DNA from: an uncultured Novosphingobium sp.
GTDB taxonomy: Bacteria; Pseudomonadota; Alphaproteobacteria; Sphingomonadales; Sphingomonadaceae
Length of the DNA stretch: 64,000 nt
Direction: 5' to 3'
Assembly: GCA_937996535.1 (NCBI GenBank)
Contig: CALKVF010000006.1
Span: 55,173 to 119,172, forward strand
Both the position numbers and the translations under genes were made by a program. Under the pieces are notes generated by a model. It searched no databases. It was not told the DNA's origin and was given only the letters and a program-made list of their open reading frames with translations. Below are positions 9,010 through 17,651 of this stretch, piece by piece. How positions within the stretch are numbered: the first letter of the stretch is position 1; each line of letters opens with the position of its first letter.

Positions 9010-9777
9010 ATGCGCTTTGCAAACAAGGTAGCTTTCATCACCGGCGGGGGATCGGGGATCGGGGCGGCGACCGCCAGGCAGATGGCCCGCGAAGGCGCCA
9101 GCCTGGTGCTGGTCGATATCTCGCTGGACGCTGCACAGGCCGTGGCCAATGAAGTGGGCGGCATGGCCATCGCGGCTGACGTGTCCAAGCGCGCCGAGAT
9201 CGAAGCCGCGATCGCCCAGGCGGTCGAGCGCCACGGGCGGATCGACATCCTGTTCAACAATGCCGGGGTCGGCTGCTTCGGCAAGACCCCCGATCTCGAT
9301 CCCGCCGAATGGGAACGGGTGATCGGGATCGATCTCAATTCGGTGTTCTACGCCTGCCACGCGGCGATCCCGCATATGCCAAAGCCCGGCGGAGCGATCA
9401 TCAACACCGCCTCGATCTCGGGGCTGGCGGGTGACTACAATTTCACCGCCTATAATGCGGCCAAGGCAGCCGTGATCAATTACACCAAGTCGATGGCGAT
9501 CGACCACGCCCGCGAAGGGCTGCGGGTCAACGCGCTGTGCCCCGGGCTGATCGCCACGCCGCTCACTGCCGCGACCGAGGATCTCCCCGAACTCAAGCGC
9601 GACTGGCACGCCAACATCCCGATGGGCCGCCCCGGCAGCCCCGAGGAAATGGCCGAAGTCGTGTGCTTCCTCGCTTCGGACGCGGCATCCTACATGACCG
9701 GGTCGATCGTGGTGGCCGATGGCGGGCAGACCGCCTGGACCGGCCAGCCCGATCTCACCCGCTACCTGCCGGGCTGA
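9010..9777 (+). CDS. Short-chain dehydrogenase/reductase (SDR)
   Basis: The 255-residue classical SDR has the cofactor motif TGGGSGIG, the NNAG motif, the catalytic serine in SISG, and YNAAK as the catalytic Tyr/Lys pair. An aspartate at the end of beta-2 (LVLVDIS) favours NAD(H). GGGGAGAG upstream is a good ribosome binding site. It is 21 bp after tetR and probably cotranscribed with it. Together with the divergent ThDP and alcohol dehydrogenase genes it suggests oxidoreduction of an acyloin or hydroxy acid, but the substrate is not evident. Confidence 0.93.
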   Translation: MRFANKVAFITGGGSGIGAATARQMAREGASLVLVDISLDAAQAVANEVGGMAIAADVSKRAEIEAAIAQAVERHGRIDILFNNAGVGCFGKTPDLDPAEWERVIGIDLNSVFYACHAAIPHMPKPGGAIINTASISGLAGDYNFTAYNAAKAAVINYTKSMAIDHAREGLRVNALCPGLIATPLTAATEDLPELKRDWHANIPMGRPGSPEEMAEVVCFLASDAASYMTGSIVVADGGQTAWTGQPDLTRYLPG

Positions 9778-9782
9778 TCAGC

Positions 9783-10832
9783 CTACTCGGTATACATCCG
9801 GCGCAGCTGCGCGATGTCCTTTGCCGACAGCCCAAGCGCATCGCGCAGATAGCCATCGACCGAACCCCACTTCGCGTCGATTTCGGCAAAAGCGAAGCTG
9901 AGGAACGGCGTGCCGTCCGCCGTCTTGAGCGGATAGGGCTGGCGCGCGCGCGGATCGTCCTGATAGCGCGCGAACATCAGCGCCACCGGATTGCCCGGAT
10001 AGGCCGCGACATCGATGTGCGGCATTTCGTTGGCCGGGCGGCGATAGGTGGTCGACAGGTGATAGTCCGCCACGATCACATCGCGCGGCACGCCCAGCGC
10101 CGAGAGCACCAGCGCCGAAACGAACCCGGTGCGATCCTGCCCGGCAGAACAGTTGTAGGCGAGCGGCTGGCCGCCGCGCAGCAGCGTTGCGAACACCAGC
10201 TTGGCCTGCGGCTGCAGCATCGTGGGGAACCCGCGATAGACGGTCTGCATATCACCGCCGGTGAGCCCGGCCTTGGCCATCGAATAGCCATAAGTGGTAT
10301 AGGCCACGCCATCGATCCGGGTCGGGGCAAGCTGCCGTTCCTCGTCCGAGCGCAGGTCGATCATGTTGGCCAGGCCCAGATCGCGGATCGTCGCCAGATC
10401 GCCATCGGTCAGCAGCGGCGTGCCGCCCGAGCGATAGATCATGCCCCAGCGCACGTGCTTGCCGCCCGCCGCGGGATAGCCGCCCAGATCGCGGAAATTC
10501 GAGCCCGCTTCGAGCGGCACAACCCGTTCGGCAACGCGGGTCAGCTCGCCGGTGCGGGTGTTCTTGAGGATGAAATAGCCGCGCCCCGGATTCGCCCCGG
10601 CCAGCTGTTCGCGCCCATCGGCATCGCGGGCGGAGACGAGCCGGGCCTGGGCCAGCGGCGCATCGGCCTTGTCAGCCAGATAGACATCGACCGGAACCGG
10701 CGAAGTCCAGCTGACGCTGAGCTGGTGATCGGCCCCGCGCTCCACCACCGCCGCCTGCGGCGGGGCGGCGAAGGCAGAGGCCAGCGGGAGCCCGGCAAGC
10801 AGGGCGGCGAGGATTGCAGTCTTGCGGTTCAT
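9783..10832 (-). CDS. Exported tyrosine/serine phosphatase-like protein
   Basis: The 349-residue protein starts with a Sec signal peptide (MNRKTAILAALLAGLPLASA) and carries a phosphatase domain of the Y_phosphatase3 type. That domain has the early SNFRDLGGYP motif and a CX5R loop, NCSAGQDRTG. The residue before the catalytic cysteine is Asn where most relatives have His, which may change thiolate activation. It lies 29 bp after a TonB-dependent receptor gene and is probably cotranscribed with it, placing it in the periplasm next to an outer-membrane importer. Phosphoprotein, phosphoinositide or sugar phosphate are all possible substrates. Confidence 0.85.
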   Translation of the reverse strand: MNRKTAILAALLAGLPLASAFAAPPQAAVVERGADHQLSVSWTSPVPVDVYLADKADAPLAQARLVSARDADGREQLAGANPGRGYFILKNTRTGELTRVAERVVPLEAGSNFRDLGGYPAAGGKHVRWGMIYRSGGTPLLTDGDLATIRDLGLANMIDLRSDEERQLAPTRIDGVAYTTYGYSMAKAGLTGGDMQTVYRGFPTMLQPQAKLVFATLLRGGQPLAYNCSAGQDRTGFVSALVLSALGVPRDVIVADYHLSTTYRRPANEMPHIDVAAYPGNPVALMFARYQDDPRARQPYPLKTADGTPFLSFAFAEIDAKWGSVDGYLRDALGLSAKDIAQLRRMYTE

Positions 10833-10861
10833 GGCAGGCTCCCGTGGATTGGCGGTCAGGC

Positions 10862-13315
10862 TTACATCTTGATGCCGAGTTCGATCCCGAAGGTGCGCGG
10901 ATCGTTGAAGAAGCCGCTGACGCCGCCGGTGGGCGAACCCGACTTGTAGAACAGGTGCTGTTCGTTGAGCAGGTTGCGGGCCCAGGCCGCGATCGTCACC
11001 TTGGCGCCGGCATTCGCCATTTCGATGTCGGCCAGCGCGATGCGGCCGTTGACCACCAGCGACTTGTCCCCCTTGGGCTGGGCATAGCGCACCGCGCGGG
11101 TCACCGCATCGTAGGTCACGTCGGTGTAACTGCCATAGAACCCCGAGTCATAGTTGGCATCGAGGTGGGCCTTCAGCGTGAAGCCGTTCATCGGCGCTTC
11201 GTAGTCGATCGAGCCGCTGGCCGAATTTTCAGGCGTGTAGACCTGATAGATCGGGATCGGGGTGGTGATCAGGAAGCTCGGGTTGGTGCCGTTGGGCTGG
11301 CGGAACGGGTTGAGCGTATCGGGGATCTTCACGCTGTTGTAGGCATAGCTGGCGCTCAGCGTCAGACCGCGCACCGGCGCGAGCGTCAGTTCGGCCTCGA
11401 TCCCCTTGACCTTGCCAGTGCCCGGCGCGTTGATCGTGTCGCTGGTGGTGCGGGTGGTCACCACCGGCTGCCCGTTGACGAAGTCTTCGTAGAGCCCGAA
11501 GAAATCGAGCTGGATGCCCTTGTAGGTGCCGGCATAGGCCGCAACGTTGAAGCGCGCCTTATGGTCCCAGAACTCGGTCTTGGCGCCCAGTTCGAACATC
11601 GAGACGGTTTCGGGATCGAATTTCTTGTAGCTGAGCGAGCGCGAGTTGGCCCCGCCCGAGCGGAAGCCCGTGCTCCACTTGCCGTAGAGGTGGACATCGC
11701 GCGAGGCATCGAAGGCCAGATTGACCATCGGGTCGACCCGCGACCAGGTCGAATCCAGCGCGATCGGGCCGGTCACGTCGACGCCGTTGACCGGCAGGAC
11801 CGGCAGGGCGTTGTTGACCATGAACAGCGCGCCGACCTTCTTGTCGTGCGAATAGCGCGCGCCGGCCGTCAGGTGCAGCGCCTCGTCAAGCAGCGCCGGC
11901 GTATAGGTGGCCTGACCATAAGCCCCGAGCGACGTCGTGGTGACGTGGCTGGCGCGCTGGATCGGCGCCTGGGCGGTGTTGTCGGTATCAACCGACAGGA
12001 TCGTGTAGGTGCTGCCCGAGGCATTGGTGAACTGCGCGGTGAACGGTGCCTGCGCGTTGTCCTCGACCTTTTCCTGATAGAACAGCCCGCCAAAGGCGAA
12101 CTTCACCCGGCCCGTCTCGCCAACGGCCTGCAGCTCTTCGCTGACCTGGTTCTGGCGGAACTTGGCGAGGCTGTAGCGGCCGAACCGCTGCCCGGTGAAC
12201 ACGCCGGTCGAGCTGTTGTTGAACGAGGCGGCCAGCGAGCCGTTGTCATACTGGCTCTGGGTCAGTTCGCGGTAGGAGGTGATCGACTTGAGCGTCAGGC
12301 CTTCGGCGGCCTGCCATTCAAGGTTGAGGCGGTGACCGTGAGTCTTGCCGACGCTCGGCTGCTGGGGCGCACCAACGGCCGCCACGCTAACGCGATTGGG
12401 CTGCACCGGAGTTGCCGCCGCCAGAATGAACGGCGCAATCGCGGCCGAAGTGGCAGTTGCCGGCAGCCCGGCGGGCGCTTCGACCTGCTGCATATAGAGC
12501 GAGGTGGTCGCATCATAGGAGGTGTCGAACGAATAGTCGGCGGTGAAGCCATCGACCGGCTTCCACAGCGCTTCCAGGTGCAGGCCGCGCTTGTCATAGG
12601 CGCCAAAGCCCGAGAACCCGGCCAGCGGGTTCTTCACCAGCGGATCGCGGTGGCTGATCGTGCCGTCGACCTTGACGGCCAGGTTGCCGATGCGCGGCAG
12701 ATCGAGGTGCAGGTCGCCCTTGTAGGTGCCGAAGTTGCCCATGCCGACCGTCGCACCCAGCTTGAATTCGCCGCTCGGCTTCTTGGTGGTGATGTTCACC
12801 GCGCCGCCTTCGGTGTTGCGGCCGAACAGGGTGCCCTGCGGCCCCTTGAGCACTTCGATGCTGTCGACGTCGAAAATCGCGGTGCCCAGCCCCTGAGCGC
12901 GGCCCAGATAGACGCCGTCGACATAGACGCCCACGCCCTGATCGCGCGCGGGCTGGTTGCTGTCCGACATCACGCCGATGCCGCGCACGTTCATGATCAG
13001 CGCCGACTGGCGCGAGAAGAACGGCGCAACGCGCAGCGAGGGGATCGCGCCATCGCCCAGATCGAGCAGCGAGGTAACGTGGCGATTCGCCAGATCATCG
13101 GTGCCCATCACCGAGATCGCGATCGGGGTTTCCTGCAGGTTGGTGGTGCGCTTTTCCGCCGTCACCACAATCACCGCCAGACCATCGCCATCAGCGCCGT
13201 CTGCAACTGCGCCGGGATCGGCGGCCGCGGCGGTTTCGGCGGCCAGAGCCGGGACCGAGCAGCCCAGCGCGATGGCGGCAATGCTAGCGGCAGAGACGAA
13301 GCGAAGCGATTTCAT
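10862..13315 (-). CDS. TonB-dependent outer-membrane receptor 1
   Basis: The 817-residue protein has a signal peptide ending near ALAAE, then a TonB-box-like segment (VIVVTAEKR) and a plug domain. The plug includes PIAISVM, the VRGIG stretch and IEVLKGPQGTLFGRNTEGGAVNI. A long beta-barrel ends in a hydrophobic C-terminus (GIELGIKM). The type resembles the many sphingomonad receptors annotated as siderophore or vitamin receptors, but no substrate can be assigned. No motif like the LacI-type operator of the neighbouring sugar locus lies in its 222-bp upstream region, so it is probably not in that regulon. Confidence 0.94.
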   Translation of the reverse strand: MKSLRFVSAASIAAIALGCSVPALAAETAAAADPGAVADGADGDGLAVIVVTAEKRTTNLQETPIAISVMGTDDLANRHVTSLLDLGDGAIPSLRVAPFFSRQSALIMNVRGIGVMSDSNQPARDQGVGVYVDGVYLGRAQGLGTAIFDVDSIEVLKGPQGTLFGRNTEGGAVNITTKKPSGEFKLGATVGMGNFGTYKGDLHLDLPRIGNLAVKVDGTISHRDPLVKNPLAGFSGFGAYDKRGLHLEALWKPVDGFTADYSFDTSYDATTSLYMQQVEAPAGLPATATSAAIAPFILAAATPVQPNRVSVAAVGAPQQPSVGKTHGHRLNLEWQAAEGLTLKSITSYRELTQSQYDNGSLAASFNNSSTGVFTGQRFGRYSLAKFRQNQVSEELQAVGETGRVKFAFGGLFYQEKVEDNAQAPFTAQFTNASGSTYTILSVDTDNTAQAPIQRASHVTTTSLGAYGQATYTPALLDEALHLTAGARYSHDKKVGALFMVNNALPVLPVNGVDVTGPIALDSTWSRVDPMVNLAFDASRDVHLYGKWSTGFRSGGANSRSLSYKKFDPETVSMFELGAKTEFWDHKARFNVAAYAGTYKGIQLDFFGLYEDFVNGQPVVTTRTTSDTINAPGTGKVKGIEAELTLAPVRGLTLSASYAYNSVKIPDTLNPFRQPNGTNPSFLITTPIPIYQVYTPENSASGSIDYEAPMNGFTLKAHLDANYDSGFYGSYTDVTYDAVTRAVRYAQPKGDKSLVVNGRIALADIEMANAGAKVTIAAWARNLLNEQHLFYKSGSPTGGVSGFFNDPRTFGIELGIKM

Positions 13316-13537
13316 TGTGGAAGACCCCCTGTTTTGGAATGGCCTCCCTCTAGGCAGCCGATGTGGCGGCGCAGTTGCAATTCAGGGACTCGGGCATGAA
13401 GCTTTGCCGACAGATCGGCGGCCAGATCGCGACAGCCGGGCGACACACCGGCGCGCCGCCGCCTAATTCGTATGCAAAGGATTGCCGCCACCCGCGCACC
13501 GTGCGACCAGCCTCGAACAATTACGGGACGAGGACCA

Positions 13538-14434
13538 ATGGCAGAGCGACTGATCGGGGCGATCGAGGCAGGCGGCACGAAATTCGTAGCGGCGCTGGCA
13601 CGCGAAGACGGCACCATTCTCGCCCGCTCCCGGATCCCCACCCAGACCCCGGCGGAATGCTTCCCCGCGCTGGCCGATTTCTTCCGCGCCGCAGCCACGG
13701 CCCACGGGCCCATCGACAGCTTCGGGGTGGCCAGTTTCGGCCCGATCGACATTGACCCGGCCTCCCCCGCCTATGGCACTTTCACCACCACGCCCAAGCC
13801 GGGCTGGTCGGGCGCGCGGTTCCACGATGTGCTGGGCCAGTTCGGCGCACCGATCGTGGTCGATACCGATGTCAACGGCGCGGCGCTGGGCGAATGGCAG
13901 GCGGGCGCCGGGCAAGGCTGCACCACGGTGGCCTATACCACCATCGGCACCGGCGTTGGCACCGGCGTGGTTCACGCGGGCAAGCCGCTGATGGGCTTTT
14001 CGCACTATGAAACCGGGCACATCCCGATGGCCCGCGATGCCGCGCGCGACCCCTTTGCCGGGCGCTGCCCCTATCATGGCGATTGCCTTGAAGGGCTGGC
14101 CTGCGGCCCGGCGATCGAGGACCGCTGGGGCGCCAGCCTGTCGGAACTCGCGAGCCCGGCCGACAAGATCGCGCTGATCGCGGACTATGTCGCCCAGCTG
14201 TGCACCGTGCTGGTGCTGACCCACATGCCCGACCGGCTGATCTTCGGCGGCGGGGTGATGAAGGCTCCCGGCCTGATCGAAGCCGTGCGCGCGGCAACCG
14301 AGCGGCGGCTTGGCGGTTATGTCAAAGCGCCGCAGCTCGATGCTGGCCTTGCGAACTACATCGTCCTGCCGGGTCTAGGGGACGAGGCCGGGATCACCGG
14401 CGCAATCGAACTGGGGCGGCAGGCGCTGGCTTAA
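13538..14434 (+). CDS. ROK-family fructokinase
   Basis: The 298-residue ROK sugar kinase has the N-terminal phosphate loop ([10 protein letters not shown]), the [12 protein letters not shown] substrate segment, and a zinc site of the fructokinase subtype (ETGHIP, then [10 protein letters not shown]). GGGACGAGG upstream fixes the ATG at 13538; the frame upstream lacks the family pattern. Fructose phosphorylation fits the GH32 and GH68 genes 7-10 kb away, which release fructose. Its stop codon overlaps that of the convergent halogenase gene by 4 bp (TTAA at 14431-14434). Confidence 0.9.
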   Translation: MAERLIGAIEAGGTKFVAALAREDGTILARSRIPTQTPAECFPALADFFRAAATAHGPIDSFGVASFGPIDIDPASPAYGTFTTTPKPGWSGARFHDVLGQFGAPIVVDTDVNGAALGEWQAGAGQGCTTVAYTTIGTGVGTGVVHAGKPLMGFSHYETGHIPMARDAARDPFAGRCPYHGDCLEGLACGPAIEDRWGASLSELASPADKIALIADYVAQLCTVLVLTHMPDRLIFGGGVMKAPGLIEAVRAATERRLGGYVKAPQLDAGLANYIVLPGLGDEAGITGAIELGRQALA

Positions 14435-15936
14435 GCCGCCGCCGCGCAGTTTTTCGCGATGTAATCCGCATGGCTGGGCATACCCTGAGCGGCCTGGGCC
14501 ATCGCGGCTTCGAGCTTACGCAGGTAATCGGCATGATCGGCGCCGCGCAGCGGCAGCAGCGGATCGGTGCCTTGAGGAATATTCCCCTGCCCGACATGGA
14601 CCGCAAGCCAGCTGGCCGGGCCGAACAGATCGGCATCGCGCTGAACCAGGCGGCCATTGCGGCGGAAATGCTCGATCTTCCAGGTCACTGTGTCGGGCAC
14701 CTCCATCGCCGCGCAATAGCGCCACAGTTCGCTGTCATCGCGGGTGGTCAGCTTGTAGTGCAGGATGATGAAATCGCGGATCCGCTCGAACTCGCTGATC
14801 GCGATGCGATTGTATTCCTCGGTCACCATCGGATCGAAATCGCGGGTCGGGAACAGCCCCAGCAGCTTTGAAATCCCGGCCTGAATAAGGTGGATCGAGG
14901 TTGATTCCAGCGGCTCCATGAACCCGCCCGACAGGCCGATCGCCACAACGTTGCGATTCCAGAACAGGTTGCGCCGCCCGGTGGTGAAGGTGAGCTTGCG
15001 CGGATCGGCCAGCGGCGCACCATCAAGGTTGGCCATCAAGGTGGCCGCTGCCTCGTCATCAGAGATGAAGCTGCTGCAATAGACATGGCCATTGCCGGTG
15101 CGGTGCTGCAGCGGGATGCGCCACTGCCAGCCCGCCTCACGCGCGGTCGACCGGGTATAGGGGGTAAAGTCGCCCGCCTTGGCGCAGGGCACGGCCATCG
15201 CGCTGTCGCAGGGCAGCCAGTGGGTCCAGTCCTGATAACCGGTTTCGAGCGCGCCTTCGATCAGGAGGCCCCGGAAGCCCGAGCAATCGACGAACAGGTC
15301 ACCTTCAATCCGGCGCCCATCTTCCAGCGTGACATGGCTGACATGGCCGGTTTCGCCGTTCAGGCCGACATCGCCGATCTTGCCCTCGATCCGGGTCACG
15401 CGGCGCTGTTCAGCATAGCCGCGCAGGAACCGCGCATAGAGCCCGGCATCGAAGTGGTAGGCATAGTCGAAGGTCGAGCCGACGTGGCGCGGATCGGCCA
15501 GCGGGCGGGCGAACTTGCCACGCTTGGCCGCGGCCCAGGCCATGCACAGGTCATCAAGGTTCGGCGCCTGCCCCTTGGCCTGCGCCGCGACCCAGTAATG
15601 GTGCAGCGAAACCAGATCGAAATTGCGGCCATAAGTGCCGAACGGGTGGAAATAGGTATGGCCCTGCTGCCCCCAGTTCTCGAACTGGATGCCCAGCTTG
15701 AACGAGCCCTGCGTGGCCTTGAGGAATTCGTTCTCGTCGATCCCCAGCGCCTCGTTGAACGTGCGGATCGGCGGGATGGTCGCCTCGCCCACGCCGACGG
15801 TGCCGATCTCGTCGCTTTCGATCAGCGTGATCGCGCAGCCGGTGCGGATCGCATTGGCCAGTGCCGCCGCGGTCATCCAGCCAGCCGTACCGCCGCCCAC
15901 GATCACCACACTGCGAATGGACCTGTCGCCGTTCAT
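14431..15936 (-). CDS. Flavin-dependent tryptophan-halogenase-like protein
   Basis: The 501-residue protein keeps every landmark of flavin-dependent halogenases. The FAD motif is GGGTAGW (14-20), GEATIP is at 50-55, and K80 aligns with the catalytic lysine of PrnA/RebH ([11 protein letters not shown]). The WxWxIP motif is at 270-275, and E344 in EPLESTS matches the catalytic glutamate. A reduced flavin partner is needed and none is seen nearby. The ATG at 15934-15936 is preceded at 15971-15986 by the operator shared with the sugar genes. A larger open frame upstream overlaps the 2OG gene in another frame and is not real. The native substrate is unknown; sphingomonads and Caulobacter often carry such genes beside TonB receptors. 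Confidence 0.92.
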   Translation of the reverse strand: MNGDRSIRSVVIVGGGTAGWMTAAALANAIRTGCAITLIESDEIGTVGVGEATIPPIRTFNEALGIDENEFLKATQGSFKLGIQFENWGQQGHTYFHPFGTYGRNFDLVSLHHYWVAAQAKGQAPNLDDLCMAWAAAKRGKFARPLADPRHVGSTFDYAYHFDAGLYARFLRGYAEQRRVTRIEGKIGDVGLNGETGHVSHVTLEDGRRIEGDLFVDCSGFRGLLIEGALETGYQDWTHWLPCDSAMAVPCAKAGDFTPYTRSTAREAGWQWRIPLQHRTGNGHVYCSSFISDDEAAATLMANLDGAPLADPRKLTFTTGRRNLFWNRNVVAIGLSGGFMEPLESTSIHLIQAGISKLLGLFPTRDFDPMVTEEYNRIAISEFERIRDFIILHYKLTTRDDSELWRYCAAMEVPDTVTWKIEHFRRNGRLVQRDADLFGPASWLAVHVGQGNIPQGTDPLLPLRGADHADYLRKLEAAMAQAAQGMPSHADYIAKNCAAAA

Positions 15937-15970
15937 CTGCCTTCTCCTCTGGCGCCTTCTTTCCGCCGCC

Positions 15971-15986
15971 TTACAATCGATTGCAA
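15971..15986. promoter_or_regulatory. LacI-type operator upstream of halogenase
   Basis: TTACAATCGATTGCAA is a near-perfect 16-bp palindrome lying 34 bp before the halogenase start and 11 bp after the 2OG-oxygenase stop. It matches the sites before the TonB receptor 2 gene and the MFS operon, so the halogenase has its own regulated promoter. Confidence 0.72.
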
Positions 15987-15997
15987 GACCCGTTTTC

Positions 15998-17542
15998 TCA
16001 ATATCGCGGCCGCCGGACATCAAGGGCCATGACCAGCCGCTCACCATCGTCGAACGGCATGGTCCGGTGCCACATGGTCGATGGGAACACCGCCGTGCGC
16101 CCGGGCCTGGGTTCGATCGTGCCATAGGCCGGCAGATCCAGCCCCAGTTCCTCGGGCGGAGTGCCGAAGGCAATGTGCCCCGCGGGCGGCGGCCCCATCT
16201 GATCGGCGCTGGGCAGCGCGATGTAGAACGCGGTCGACAGCCAGCCGACCGGGTGATTGTGCGGCACGTTGTAGCCTTGGCGCAGCAGCCGGACCGACCA
16301 GCTCCCCTCCACCAGCAATTGTCCGCGCGGCAGGCCCAGCAACGGATGGCCCTGCTCGAACGGCGGCAGGGCATCGACATAGCCCCGGATCGCATCGAGC
16401 CAGCGTGCCTTGGCCAGCTGGATGATCGGTTCGTGGCGCTGGATCACCGAACGATCGGTCTGGGTGCCGCCGCGCACCGATTGCTCGATATAGGGCCGCT
16501 CCATCACGTGGAGCGCGCGCAGCAACTCAGCCAGTTCGGCAAGTTCAGCGGACGATAGATCGACCTCGCAGGGGCAGATGAACTGCGCGGGGCGGTCCAG
16601 CCATTCGGCGCGGCTATCCCCCTGGAGGCGCCATGCCAGCGACAGATAGGGCCAGAACACCGGCGCCGACGGCGTGGCGACATGAGCAAGAGCGACCGCC
16701 TCCGCGCGCTCGGGCTGACCGGCGCGCAGCGCATGGCGCACGCGGATCAGGCCAAGCGTCTCGCCCTCAAGCCCTGCGGTCGCGGCCAGCAGACGCTCGG
16801 TTTCAACCGTGTCACCGCTTTCGCTTGCCACGAACAGGTCGGCAGCGGCCAGCGTGGGAGTGTCCCCCAGCGCGGCGCGGGCACCCGCCAGAACCGCGTG
16901 GGTCGCCGGCCAATCGCGGGTCTGCGCCAGCGCGCGAAACCACGCGAGCCACAGCTCGGCATTGCCCGGCTGGGCCTTGAGCGCGGCGGCATAGCTATCG
17001 GCAAAGCGGGCCTGATCGCCCACGGTCCAGCGCAGCACCGACAGCGCCTTGTGCCCATCAAGCCAGCCGGGATTGGCCGCAACCGCGTGTTCAAGCAGGG
17101 CCTCTGCGCCCGCGACATCGCCCTCGGCAGTCAGCGCGGCGGCGCGGATCCGCAATATGTCGAGATTTTGTGGCTGGGCCGCCTGAACTTCGCCGAACAG
17201 CGCGGCAGCCGGTTGGCCCAATTCGTAGCGGGTCTGGGCCAGACCCTGAAGCAGCGCGGGGTCGCTGGCCCCGGCGGCGCGGGCGGCGGCGAACACCTGG
17301 GCGGCTTCGACAAAACGTTGTTCAAGCCGCAGCGCCACTCCGTGCAGCAGCGCGATCTCGGCATCGGCGGGGGCCTTGCGCCCCATTGCGGCCAGCAGGG
17401 CGGCGGCCTTGTCGGCCCGCCCCGCGCCAAGCGCCTGCCGGGCCAGCGCGATGCGCTGCGCGCGAACCTGCGGCGCGGTCTGCTCTTCGAGCGACTGGCG
17501 CAGCGTCTGGTCGGCAAGGGCAGCGAGCAGGTCGGTGGTCAT
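15998..17542 (-). CDS. TPR protein with C-terminal 2OG-Fe(II) oxygenase domain
   Basis: The 514-residue protein has an N-terminal half of about 300 residues made of degenerate TPR helices rich in Ala and Leu (repeated [13 protein letters not shown] patterns). The C-terminal domain resembles the putative 2-oxoglutarate/Fe(II) oxygenases of family 2OG-FeII_Oxy_5, with [14 protein letters not shown] and then [18 protein letters not shown]. The histidines in these two segments are candidate iron ligands. No signal peptide is seen, so it is probably cytoplasmic. It lies between the TonB receptor 2 and halogenase genes, all on one strand; two hairpins separate it from the receptor. This trio recurs in sphingomonads, and the target of the oxygenase is not known. 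Confidence 0.85.
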   Translation of the reverse strand: MTTDLLAALADQTLRQSLEEQTAPQVRAQRIALARQALGAGRADKAAALLAAMGRKAPADAEIALLHGVALRLEQRFVEAAQVFAAARAAGASDPALLQGLAQTRYELGQPAAALFGEVQAAQPQNLDILRIRAAALTAEGDVAGAEALLEHAVAANPGWLDGHKALSVLRWTVGDQARFADSYAAALKAQPGNAELWLAWFRALAQTRDWPATHAVLAGARAALGDTPTLAAADLFVASESGDTVETERLLAATAGLEGETLGLIRVRHALRAGQPERAEAVALAHVATPSAPVFWPYLSLAWRLQGDSRAEWLDRPAQFICPCEVDLSSAELAELAELLRALHVMERPYIEQSVRGGTQTDRSVIQRHEPIIQLAKARWLDAIRGYVDALPPFEQGHPLLGLPRGQLLVEGSWSVRLLRQGYNVPHNHPVGWLSTAFYIALPSADQMGPPPAGHIAFGTPPEELGLDLPAYGTIEPRPGRTAVFPSTMWHRTMPFDDGERLVMALDVRRPRY

Positions 17543-17570
17543 CGTGATGCCAGCGTTACACCAAAGGAAA

Positions 17571-17596
17571 GGGGAGGCAACTTGCGTTGCCTCCCC
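17571..17596 (-). terminator. Strong hairpin after TonB receptor 2
   Basis: GGGGAGGCAA and TTGCCTCCCC form a perfect 10-bp stem with a 6-nt loop. On the transcribed (minus) strand it is followed by TTTCCTTT. This looks like an intrinsic terminator or attenuator between the receptor and the 2OG-oxygenase gene. Confidence 0.65.
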
Positions 17597-17604
17597 ATCC
17601 CGGT

Positions 17605-17647
17605 CTTTCGGAGGATACGGCGCAGGTCCGTATCCGCGACCCGAAAG
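17605..17647 (-). terminator. Second, two-part hairpin next to receptor stop
   Basis: An inner stem GGATACGG/CCGTATCC (17613-17620 with 17628-17635) is enclosed by an outer stem CTTTCGG/CCGAAAG (17605-17611 with 17641-17647). It starts 5 bp after the receptor stop codon. No T-tract follows directly, so it may protect the 3' end of the receptor mRNA rather than terminate. Confidence 0.5.
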
Positions 17648-17651
17648 GGCC

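Noticed and set aside
9772..9783. Palindrome GGCTGATCAGCC at the SDR/phosphatase stop codons
   Set aside because: It has no loop and overlaps the SDR coding end; probably chance, not a terminator.
13370..13392. Possible LacI-type operator before the ROK kinase (GTTGCAATTCA)
   Set aside because: It matches only one half of the motif and lacks the ATCGAT core.
10814..13399. Long antisense open frame (861 codons) opposite TonB receptor 1
   Set aside because: The Arg/Gly/His-rich product has no domain or signal and is explained by C-biased codons of the receptor on the other strand.
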